From: an uncultured Haloferula sp.
GTDB taxonomy: Bacteria > Verrucomicrobiota > Verrucomicrobiae > Verrucomicrobiales > Akkermansiaceae
Assembly (NCBI GenBank): GCA_946885645.1
Contig: CAMPGU010000110.1
Span: 1-12,293, forward strand
Reading direction: 5' to 3'
DNA length: 12,293 nucleotides
The translations under genes were made by a program, and so were the position numbers. Positions 1 through 6,448 of the stretch are shown here, in pieces. Under the pieces are notes generated by a model that saw only the letters and a list, made by a program, of their open reading frames with translations, was not told the DNA's origin and did not search any database. The first letter of the stretch is position 1, and every line of letters starts with the position of its first letter.

Positions 1-257
1 GGTGGAATGATCCGCATTCCCGCGCGGGCCTAGTCTCTGCGGCAAACAACCAACCCTCCCCCTCTTTTCATCGCCGCCTCCGGTGTCGATGCCCCCCGAT
101 CCTCCTCCCTGTTGATCCCGTCGCCGCGGTACCATGCCCGCATGTAACGCCGGCGCCCCTCTGTACGGAGGCGGCATCCGGCTTGGGCAGCAAGCCGCTG
201 CCTGCCCTCGGCCCCCCTGACCGGCATTCCGCCGGGTCGCACCAGCTTTCCTCGGTA

Positions 258-275
258 GGCGGGAATAATCCCGCC
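258..275. repeat. Perfect 7-bp hairpin preceded by GTAG
   Basis: GGCGGGA at 258-264 pairs perfectly with TCCCGCC at 269-275 around an ATAA loop. The tetranucleotide GTAG sits at 255-258, overlapping the stem by one base. This GTAG-plus-palindrome layout resembles the two REP-like elements after ychF, but loop and stem sequence differ. It may be a divergent REP, part of a structured RNA, or chance. Confidence 0.35.
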
Positions 276-285
276 GCGTGTCCTG

Positions 286-320
286 AAAAGTCCGGGCCGG
301 TTCAAACCGCCCGGGCTTTT
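286..320. terminator. Bidirectional terminator-like hairpin
   Basis: An 11-base arm (286-296, starting AAAAG) pairs with 310-320 (ending CTTTT) with a single G-T wobble. Inside, after an unpaired C at 297, CGGT pairs with ACCG around a TCAA loop. The A4 on the left and T4 on the right allow intrinsic termination in either direction, although the T-tract is short. It would insulate ychF from whatever lies upstream. Confidence 0.5.
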
Positions 321-393
321 CGTTTCCGGGCGGTACAAGTTCCGTATTCGGGTCTTGGCGGGGCGGCGGGCATGCCCTAACCCTCCCCGCGCC

Positions 394-1515
394 ATGCTGA
401 AAGCCGGAATCGTCGGACTCCCGAATGTCGGTAAGTCCACCCTCTTCAATGCCGTCACCCGTTCCCGCAAGGCGGAGGCGGCCAATTATCCCTTCTGCAC
501 CATCGACCCCAATGTGGGCATCGTGGTCGTCCCCGATTCCAGGCTCGCCGTGCTTTCCAAGATCTCGGGATCGCAAAAGCTGGTGCCGACCGCGATCGAG
601 TTCGTGGACATCGCCGGTCTGGTGAAGGGTGCCTCCGAAGGGGCCGGCCTGGGCAACCAGTTCCTCGCCAACATCCGCGAGACGGACGCGATCGTGCAGG
701 TCGTCCGCTGTTTCGAGAACGACGACATCATCCACGAACTCGGCACCGTCGATCCCATCCGCGACATCGAGATCATCAATGCCGAGCTGATTCTCGCCGA
801 TATCGCCGCGATGGAGAAGCGCCGTGTTTCGCGCGAGAAGAAGGCCAAGAGCGGCGACAAGGAGTCCAAGGCCGAGGTCGAGCTGATCGACAAGCTGATG
901 CCGCACCTCAACGACGGCAAACCGGCGCTCACGCTTTCCCTCTCCGACGCGGAGCGTGAATTGATCAAGGATTTCTTCCTGCTCTCCGACAAGCGCACGA
1001 TCTTCGCCTGCAACGTGGCCGAGGACGAACTCGCCGGAGCGATGGCCGATCCGGACTCGCACCCGTGGGTCGCCAAGGTCCGCAAGTTCGCGGCGGAAGC
1101 CCACGGAGCGGAAGCCGTCGTCATTTCCGCCAAGATCGAGGAGGAGCTGGTCGATCTTACTCCGGAGGAAGCGGCTGAAATGCTGGGCGAGATGGGAATT
1201 TCCGACTCAGGCGTCTCGGCGCTGATCCGGGCGGTGTATCATCTGCTCGGCCTGCGCACCTATCTCACCACCGGGGTTCAGGAAACCCGAGCGTGGACGA
1301 TCCATGAAGGCGACAAGGCTCCCGCCGCGGCGGGCGTGATCCACACGGATTTCGAGCGCGGCTTCATCGCGGCGGAAGTGGTGCATTACGACGATCTCGT
1401 GACTCTCGGGTCAAAGCACGCCGCGAAGGAGGCGGGCAAGCTGCGGATCGAAGGCAAGGAATACGTGGTGAAGGACGGGGACGTGATCGAGTTCCGCTTC
1501 AACGTGAGCAAGTAA
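394..1515 (+). CDS. ychF: Redox-regulated ATPase YchF (OLA1-type)
   Basis: Encodes a 373-residue protein of the YchF/OLA1 family: P-loop NTPases of the TRAFAC class that bind the ribosome and, unlike most relatives, prefer ATP to GTP. The P-loop GLPNVGKS is at residues 8-15 and the G3 motif DIAG at 72-75. The G4 position reads NVAE at 207-210 instead of NKxD, which is the family hallmark behind ATP preference. A helical insertion follows the switch regions, and a C-terminal TGS domain runs from about residue 285 to the typical RFNV ending. Length matches the family. The start at 394 was chosen because the protein then begins MLKAGIVGLPN as in homologues; a longer frame from 355 adds unrelated residues. 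No Shine-Dalgarno is visible. It appears to be a single-gene unit, with a terminator-like hairpin upstream and REP-like hairpins downstream. Identification is secure. Confidence 0.97.
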   Translation: MLKAGIVGLPNVGKSTLFNAVTRSRKAEAANYPFCTIDPNVGIVVVPDSRLAVLSKISGSQKLVPTAIEFVDIAGLVKGASEGAGLGNQFLANIRETDAIVQVVRCFENDDIIHELGTVDPIRDIEIINAELILADIAAMEKRRVSREKKAKSGDKESKAEVELIDKLMPHLNDGKPALTLSLSDAERELIKDFFLLSDKRTIFACNVAEDELAGAMADPDSHPWVAKVRKFAAEAHGAEAVVISAKIEEELVDLTPEEAAEMLGEMGISDSGVSALIRAVYHLLGLRTYLTTGVQETRAWTIHEGDKAPAAAGVIHTDFERGFIAAEVVHYDDLVTLGSKHAAKEAGKLRIEGKEYVVKDGDVIEFRFNVSK

Positions 1516-1547
1516 GGGGCTCGGCAGCCTCCTTCCTCGCTTTTCGC

Positions 1548-1571
1548 GTAGGCGCGGTGGTGACACCGCGA
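1548..1571 (+). repeat. REP-like element, copy 1
   Basis: GTAG (1548-1551) and one G are followed by a perfect 7-bp stem, CGCGGTG at 1553-1559 with CACCGCG at 1564-1570, closed by a GTGA loop at 1560-1563. A 5' GTAG next to a palindrome is the signature of REP sequences handled by REP-associated tyrosine (Y1) transposases. It lies 32 bases after the ychF stop and could also help terminate or stabilise the ychF transcript. Confidence 0.6.
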
Positions 1572-1621
1572 GAGTGGCCTGCGGGTGACTTCGTTCTCCG
1601 GGAATGAAACGGGCCCTTCCG

Positions 1622-1645
1622 TCGCGTTCTCACGAACGCGCCTAC
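1622..1645 (-). repeat. REP-like element, copy 2 (inverted)
   Basis: Read on the minus strand this repeats copy 1: GTAG (complement of 1642-1645), a G, then CGCGTTC, the same GTGA loop (complement of 1630-1633), and GAACGCG. The three inner stem pairs differ from copy 1 (GTTC/GAAC against GGTG/CACC) but pairing is fully preserved, so the changes are compensatory. Two REPs in opposite orientation about 50 bases apart look like a BIME unit. Confidence 0.6.
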
Positions 1646-1707
1646 GGGAAGGATGGGAACTCGCCATTCCCCTTGCACGGAGGCCATTCCTCCTTAGCCT
1701 CGCGGAA

Positions 1708-3195
1708 ATGCTCGCGCGATCTCTCGCCTTAGTTGCACTTTTCATAGCCGGCCCCGCGCTGGCGCAGACCAAAACCCCGCCGATCCCGGAGACCCCGGCC
1801 GGAGCGCCTTCGGATATCTACCGCTCCGTGGTGCGGATCGAGGCGGCGGTACAGGTTCCGGATTACGGCACGCCGTGGAATAGCGGCCGTTTCGGCGGCG
1901 GGATCGGCACCGGCTTCCTGATCGGGAAAAACAAGTTCCTGACGAACGCCCACGTGGTTTCAAACGAGCGCCGCCTGCTGATCACGGTCCACGGTAGCCC
2001 TCGGAAATATCCCGCCAGGGTGAAGTTCATCGCGCACGATTGCGATCTGGCGATGCTGGAGGTGGAGGACTTCTCGGACTTCGAGAAATTCCCCGTCCTT
2101 CGCTTTGGTGATGTGCCGGAGCTCGAAAGCCAGGTGCGCGTGATCGGCTACCCGATCGGCGGCGAGCGGCTCTCCGTGACCCGCGGGGTGGTCTCCCGCA
2201 TCGATTTCTCCGCTTACTCCCACTCCCGGGCGGACCAGCATCTGATCGTGCAGATCGACGCCGCGATCAACCCCGGCAACTCCGGCGGTCCCGTCCTGCA
2301 GGAGGGCAAGGTGGTCGGCGTGGCCTTCCAAGGGCTGCGGCAGGCGGACAATACCGGCTACATCATTCCCACGCCGGTGGTCCGCCGCTTCCTGAAGGAT
2401 GTGGAGGACGGAAGCTACGATCATTATGTGGATCTGGCGGTGTCCACCTTTCCGCTTCACAACCCCGCGATGCGGAAGGCGCTGAAGCTGCCGGACAACG
2501 GGCTGGGCGTGCTGGTGACCGACGTTTCCCCCACCGGTGCCTGCGAGGGCATCCTGAAGCCGGGCGACGTGCTGCTGACCATCGACGGCCACGAGATCGA
2601 CAGCGCCGGCCAGATCCTGCTCGGGGGCGAGAAGGTGGATCTGAACGAGGTGGTCGAGCGAAAGTTCGCCGGGGACAAGGTGAAGCTCCGCTGGCTGAGC
2701 CAAGGCACCTGGAACGATCAGGAGGTCACGCTCAAGCCGCTCCCGGCCGCGCGCATGTATGCCATCCAGTATGAGAAAAAGCCCCGCTACATCGTCTTCG
2801 CGGGCCTGGTGTTCCAGCCGCTCGACACCAATCTCTTCGCCTCGGTGAAATTCGACGACGTGAACGTGCGGCGCCTCTACTCCGACTATCTGCCCAAGGG
2901 CATCTTCACCGAGCGGCAGGACATCGTGCTGCTCACCCGGGTGGAGAGCGACCCGATCAACAGCCAGGTGGGCGATTTCGCCGGGCGCGCCGTGGACAAG
3001 ATCAATGGCGTGACCGTGAAGAGCCTGAAGCATGCGAACGAGCTGCTGAACGCGGCCTCGCCGCCGGAGTTCCACGTGATCGAGCTCTTCGGAGCGCCCC
3101 GGCCGGTGATCATCCCCGGCAACGCCGTCGCCGCCGCCAACGAGCGGGTGAAGAAGACCTACGCCATCGAACGCCTTTCCAATCTCAACGACTGA
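1708..3195 (+). CDS. Secreted HtrA/Deg-type serine protease with PDZ domains
   Basis: A 495-residue exported S1C-type protease. Residues 1-20 form a signal peptide (hydrophobic core, then ALAQ), which is why the ATG at 1708 is preferred over an upstream in-frame ATG at 1585 that would read through the REP-like repeat. The protease domain spans about 35-235 with a complete triad: His82 in LTNAHVV, Asp113 in HDCDLAML and Ser192 in NPGNSGGP. A PDZ domain follows at about 245-345 (GVLVTDVSP...GDVLLTIDGHEI). The C-terminal part from about 358 (YIVFAGLVFQPL...) resembles the extra PDZ-like domain of plant Deg9-type proteases rather than the second PDZ of E. coli DegP. It should degrade or chaperone misfolded proteins outside the cytoplasmic membrane; its substrate is unknown. 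The stop TGA overlaps the next ATG as TGATG, implying coupled translation with the paralogue downstream. Confidence 0.9.
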   Translation: MLARSLALVALFIAGPALAQTKTPPIPETPAGAPSDIYRSVVRIEAAVQVPDYGTPWNSGRFGGGIGTGFLIGKNKFLTNAHVVSNERRLLITVHGSPRKYPARVKFIAHDCDLAMLEVEDFSDFEKFPVLRFGDVPELESQVRVIGYPIGGERLSVTRGVVSRIDFSAYSHSRADQHLIVQIDAAINPGNSGGPVLQEGKVVGVAFQGLRQADNTGYIIPTPVVRRFLKDVEDGSYDHYVDLAVSTFPLHNPAMRKALKLPDNGLGVLVTDVSPTGACEGILKPGDVLLTIDGHEIDSAGQILLGGEKVDLNEVVERKFAGDKVKLRWLSQGTWNDQEVTLKPLPAARMYAIQYEKKPRYIVFAGLVFQPLDTNLFASVKFDDVNVRRLYSDYLPKGIFTERQDIVLLTRVESDPINSQVGDFAGRAVDKINGVTVKSLKHANELLNAASPPEFHVIELFGAPRPVIIPGNAVAAANERVKKTYAIERLSNLND

Positions 3196-4736
3196 TGTCC
3201 GCCTCATCCCTGCGTTATTTCCTGCTCCTTCCCCTCGTGCTCGCAGCCGGTTGCGAGCGTCACCAGGGCGCGGACGAGCCGCCGAAGGTGGTGGTGGTTC
3301 CAGACGGGCCCGTACCGGGGCCGAAGGATCTCCTGAAGTCCGTGGTGCGGATCAGCGCCACCCAGCAGAGCTGGAACCAGGCGCAGCCTTGGGAAAAGCT
3401 TTCCCCCGGGAAGCGCCGGTCCTTGGGGGCCATCGTTGCCGGGAATCAGGTGCTGACGACGGCGGAAATGGCCGTGGACGCGACATACATCGAGCTGGAA
3501 TCTCCCGACGGCAAGCGTCTCGCCACGGGCAAGGTGATCGCCGTGGACTACGAGGCGAACCTCGCCTTGCTGGGTGTGGAGTCCGAAGCGGATCTCAAAT
3601 TCTTCGAAGGAACGGAACCGCTTGAAATCGCGGCCCGGCCGAAACCGGGAGATACCCTCGACATCGTCCAGGTGGAGGAAAACGGCACGCCGTTGGTGAC
3701 CACCGGCGGGATCCAGGGCATCGACGTGGTGTCGAATTTCCTGCCCGGGCAGTTCTTCCTCACCTACGAGGTGAAGGCCTCCATGCAGAGCGCGGCGAAC
3801 AGCTTTTCCCTGCCGGTGCTGCGGGATGGCAAATTGGCCGGGATCCTGACCAGCTACGATGCGAAGGATCAGCTCAGCGACGTGATTTCCACCGATCTGG
3901 TGGAGCGTTTCGTGCGCGAGGCTTCGGACGGGGACTACGCGGGTTTCCCCGCTCTGGGCATTTCGACGAGCCGCACGGAGGACATCAATTTCCGTGCCTG
4001 GCTGAAGCTGCCCGAGGAGAAGGGCGGCCTCTACGTTTCCACGGTGCGCGTGGGCAGCGCCGCGGAGAAAGCGGGCCTGAAGAAGGGGGACGTGATCGTC
4101 AATATCGACGGCCACGAGATCGACCGCCTGGGCTATTTCGAGGACAGCCACTACGGCCGGCTCTACTGGAGCCATCTGGTCCGCGGCGCGAAAAGCAGCG
4201 GTGACAAGATCGCGATGGACGTGATCCGCGACGGGCAGCCGCTGAAGGTGGAGGCCGTGCTCGATCGCCGGGACGAGAAGGATCAGCTCGTGCCCGCCTA
4301 TACCTTCGGCAAGGCACCCACCTACCTGGTGAAGGGCGGCCTGGTCTTCCAGGAGCTCACCCGGCCCCTGCTCGAAGCCTTCGGCGAAGAATGGCAATCG
4401 CGCGCTCCGCTCAACCTGCTGGATGTGTACGAGAACCCGCAGAAATACGAGGCGAGGGCCCACCGGATCGTCTTTCTCGCCGGGGTCATCGCCACGCCGG
4501 CGACAGTTGGCTACGAGCCGCTGCGGAACCTCATCGTCACCAAGGTGAACGGACAGGAGATCAAGGACATGAAGTCGCTGATCGAGGCTTTCGACAAAGG
4601 CGGTTCGGATGGCATGCATGCGATCGAATTCGCCGACGAGAAGTTCACCGTGCACCTCGACGAGGCGGTCTCCACGGCGGTGGACGAGCAGCTCATTCAG
4701 CGTGGCTTGGCACCGCTCTCGCGGGCGGAGGAGTGA
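3195..4736 (+). CDS. Lipoprotein paralogue of the protease, catalytic residues lost
   Basis: A 513-residue paralogue of the preceding protease, with the same order of trypsin-like fold, PDZ and Deg9-like C-terminal domain. The N-terminus is a lipoprotein signal: hydrophobic stretch, then LAAG before Cys20. The catalytic positions are degenerate. LTNAHVV has become LTTAEMAV, putting Glu at position 91 in place of His. The Asp of DLAML has become Asn122 in ANLALL. The GNSGGP loop is replaced by ANSFSLPVL, which keeps a Ser (203) but lacks the oxyanion-hole glycines. It is therefore probably proteolytically inactive. PDZ signature residues remain (GLYVSTVRVGSAAEKAGLKKGDVIVNIDGHEI split over 278-309), as does GGLVFQEL near 381. 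It starts within the stop of the protease gene (TGATG). A membrane-tethered adaptor, scaffold or inhibitor of the neighbouring protease is an inference. Confidence 0.88.
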   Translation: MSASSLRYFLLLPLVLAAGCERHQGADEPPKVVVVPDGPVPGPKDLLKSVVRISATQQSWNQAQPWEKLSPGKRRSLGAIVAGNQVLTTAEMAVDATYIELESPDGKRLATGKVIAVDYEANLALLGVESEADLKFFEGTEPLEIAARPKPGDTLDIVQVEENGTPLVTTGGIQGIDVVSNFLPGQFFLTYEVKASMQSAANSFSLPVLRDGKLAGILTSYDAKDQLSDVISTDLVERFVREASDGDYAGFPALGISTSRTEDINFRAWLKLPEEKGGLYVSTVRVGSAAEKAGLKKGDVIVNIDGHEIDRLGYFEDSHYGRLYWSHLVRGAKSSGDKIAMDVIRDGQPLKVEAVLDRRDEKDQLVPAYTFGKAPTYLVKGGLVFQELTRPLLEAFGEEWQSRAPLNLLDVYENPQKYEARAHRIVFLAGVIATPATVGYEPLRNLIVTKVNGQEIKDMKSLIEAFDKGGSDGMHAIEFADEKFTVHLDEAVSTAVDEQLIQRGLAPLSRAEE

Positions 4737-4891
4737 GCTTCGATCCCGGGCGGCGACGGAGCCCCTTTTCGCGCCGTGCATCTGGCTGCGACGGCGGCGG
4801 CTGATGCTGCAGGAGGACGAAATAGCAGATTGCCAATCGGTCGCATGATCTGTTGGAATGCATCTGTTGTCATATTGATGCGTTCCCTCCC
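4737..4891 (+). other. Gap between the two gene pairs, with a weak hairpin
   Basis: This 155-base gap holds a hairpin at 4772-4796: a 9-bp stem with one bulged G (4790) and a TCTGGC loop, with no T-tract after it. An AGGAGG at 4811-4816 is the clearest Shine-Dalgarno-like sequence in the window, yet it lies about 75 bases before the next gene and serves no obvious long frame. A 16-codon frame from ATG 4845 ends at TGA 4893-4895, overlapping the next gene's ATG as ATGA. TTGCCA at 4830 is a possible -35 box, but its -10 match is poor. Confidence 0.3.
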
Positions 4892-6448
4892 ATGAAGCCG
4901 CGCTATCTCGTCCTCGTCGGAAGCCATTTGGCAGTGCTCGGGCTGGTCTATGGGATTGCGCGGGGCGGCACCGGCAGCGAACGCGATTCGGACGGGCCCC
5001 GCACGGCGGCGAAGGCTTGGGACCGCAGCGCCTCCCCACCGGCTGGCGATGGCGAGATCTTGCTGGCGGACTTCATGCAGCGGAAGAAGGAGAGTCAGGC
5101 GATTTCGATCTATGAGTCGCTGAAGTCAACGCTACCGGTGGCGGCAGATCCGAAGGCGGCGGCGGTGAAGGCAATCGAAGGCTTCGCCGCCGCGGCGGGG
5201 AGCGACAAGCATGACGGCGAGGAAAGCGAGCGCCGGTTGGCGGAGGTGGCCGTGCGCGTGCTGCACTGGATGCGCCAATCGGGAGATCCCGGCACGGTCA
5301 TGGATTACCTGTGGACCGATGCAGGGGCCGGGGGAATGAATCTTGTTTCCCTGCTTTCTTCTACCGCGATCAGGGACATGGCCGCCGAGCAGGGCATCAT
5401 GAAGTCCGCGCCATGGCTGTGGAAGACCCCCTATACCCGCGAGCCCTTCGGAGAGGTCGCCTTGGAGGAGATGAAGGCCGGGGGAGGATTCGGCTTGATC
5501 ACACGGCTTGAAGCCGCGTTGCAGGACGATCCCATGTTCTCGAGCCAGCGCCGGTTTGCCGTGAGCAATCCGTCCGGCAAGATGGAGTCGTATTATCTGC
5601 AGGTGGGCGCGGCGACCCGCTTCGACGAAGGGCAGGCATTGTTCGACTTCGCCCTGAGTCACCGCCACCAGGAGGTGCGGGAGGATCTTTTGCGCGGGTT
5701 TGCCCGCAGCAGCGAGAAGGCCGCGCGGTGGCTGTTGGATCAGGAAGGCCTCGACCCGAACTTGGCGGATCTCCTGCGCAGGGACCGGAATCTGCTCGCC
5801 TCCCGCGACACGGGGCTATCTTACGACGCCCGTGTGGAGGCGGCCGAACAAGCCGGTGGCCAGGAAGGCAAGGACCGGCAGGCGATTTTGAACGATCTGG
5901 TTTACCAGGACCTCAACCGGACTCTGCACGAAGGCCGCGACTGGCGTTATGATTTCCGGCACGGCGTCGCCTCGCTGGATGAAGTGCTGGCAGCCGTTCG
6001 CACGGCCATGCCCGCCGTGCCGCCCGAAGGAGAGGAAGCGCTGGTGGTTTCACTTTACCGCAACTTGGTGGAAGAGAACGCGAAGAAGGCGCTACCGCTG
6101 CTCGACGCGCTCCCGGAGGACAGGCGCCGCGAGGCCTTGTTTCACTCCACCTGGTTGAGCATGGTGAACATCGATCCCGATGACTATCTCGACTTCTTCT
6201 CCGCGCTGCCGGAACCGGTGACCGCATCGGAGAAGGATTTGCGGACGAAGGGCTGGAACTGGAAGGCCCGCGGCTTCCTGATGCGCTATGGCGACGACTA
6301 CGTCGAGTGGGTGAAGGAGATGCCGCCCGGTATCGACAAGGACACCGCGATGAACTCGCTGATCTGGGCGACGCGGGAGCAGAATCCGGCCGAGGCCCGC
6401 AAGCTGAACGAACAACTCTATCCGCCGAAAGCGAATGAAGAGGAATAG
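4892..6448 (+). CDS. Exported helical protein with N-terminal membrane anchor
   Basis: Function not recognised. The 518-residue product starts with a basic MKPR and a hydrophobic segment (about 5-23, containing SHLAV) that would act as a signal peptide or single membrane anchor, leaving the remainder outside the cytoplasm. The start at 4892 is chosen because it places this segment at the N-terminus and aligns with the next gene (MKRN...SHLAV); an in-frame ATG at 4853 adds only 13 unlikely residues (MECICCHIDAFPP). The body is predicted mostly helical, rich in Ala, Glu, Leu and Arg, with no catalytic motif I can name. It has no cysteine after the start chosen here. Some stretches, such as ALPLLDALPEDRRREALF and YVEWVKEMPPGIDKDTAMN, resemble the W-LP-RD helical repeat of the next protein. 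The last 14 bases overlap the next gene. Confidence 0.75.
   Translation: MKPRYLVLVGSHLAVLGLVYGIARGGTGSERDSDGPRTAAKAWDRSASPPAGDGEILLADFMQRKKESQAISIYESLKSTLPVAADPKAAAVKAIEGFAAAAGSDKHDGEESERRLAEVAVRVLHWMRQSGDPGTVMDYLWTDAGAGGMNLVSLLSSTAIRDMAAEQGIMKSAPWLWKTPYTREPFGEVALEEMKAGGGFGLITRLEAALQDDPMFSSQRRFAVSNPSGKMESYYLQVGAATRFDEGQALFDFALSHRHQEVREDLLRGFARSSEKAARWLLDQEGLDPNLADLLRRDRNLLASRDTGLSYDARVEAAEQAGGQEGKDRQAILNDLVYQDLNRTLHEGRDWRYDFRHGVASLDEVLAAVRTAMPAVPPEGEEALVVSLYRNLVEENAKKALPLLDALPEDRRREALFHSTWLSMVNIDPDDYLDFFSALPEPVTASEKDLRTKGWNWKARGFLMRYGDDYVEWVKEMPPGIDKDTAMNSLIWATREQNPAEARKLNEQLYPPKANEEE

Larger units (their letters stand above)
1..393. other. Non-coding stretch upstream of ychF with several hairpins
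   Basis: I see no credible gene here. The reading frames through it are short or antisense and resemble no protein I know, and the one ATG-led frame near 134 ends after 28 codons. What is visible is secondary structure. A 6-bp stem with a 5-base loop lies at 186-202, a perfect 7-bp stem with an ATAA loop at 258-275, and a long terminator-like hairpin at 286-320. The last 73 bases (321-393) would be the ychF leader and promoter area, but I cannot pick a convincing -35/-10 pair. The cluster could be the 3' end and terminator of an upstream transcript, or a small structured RNA; I recognise no Rfam family. Confidence 0.5.

Noticed and set aside
285..297. GAAAAGTCCGGGC resembles the conserved 5' segment of RNase P RNA.
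   Set aside because: Fewer than 100 bases remain before ychF, the rest of the RNase P core (such as the ACAGNRA and GGGTGG regions) is absent, and the bases are fully explained as one arm of the terminator-like hairpin.
299..308. GGTTCAAACC looks like a tRNA T-loop.
   Set aside because: The flanking bases do not form a 5-bp T-stem around a 7-base loop, and no acceptor stem, anticodon arm or CCA fits around it.
30..485. Minus-strand open frame of 151 codons across the ychF start.
   Set aside because: Arg/Gly/Pro-rich low-complexity translation overlapping the secure ychF N-terminus; a high-GC shadow frame.
1679..1693. GGAGG near the protease start, which might be a Shine-Dalgarno sequence.
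   Set aside because: It lies 24 bases from the ATG and pairs perfectly with CCTCC at 1689-1693; the distance is too great for a ribosome binding site.
1585..1707. Upstream in-frame ATG extending the protease by 41 residues.
   Set aside because: It would read through the inverted REP-like copy and bury the signal peptide inside the protein.
3204..5039. Minus-strand open frame of 611 codons opposite the pseudoprotease gene, and a similar 415-codon frame at 1960-3207.
   Set aside because: Their His/Arg/Val/Gly-rich translations are the mirror of protease codons with GC-rich third positions. The plus strand encodes clear protease, PDZ and lipoprotein features.
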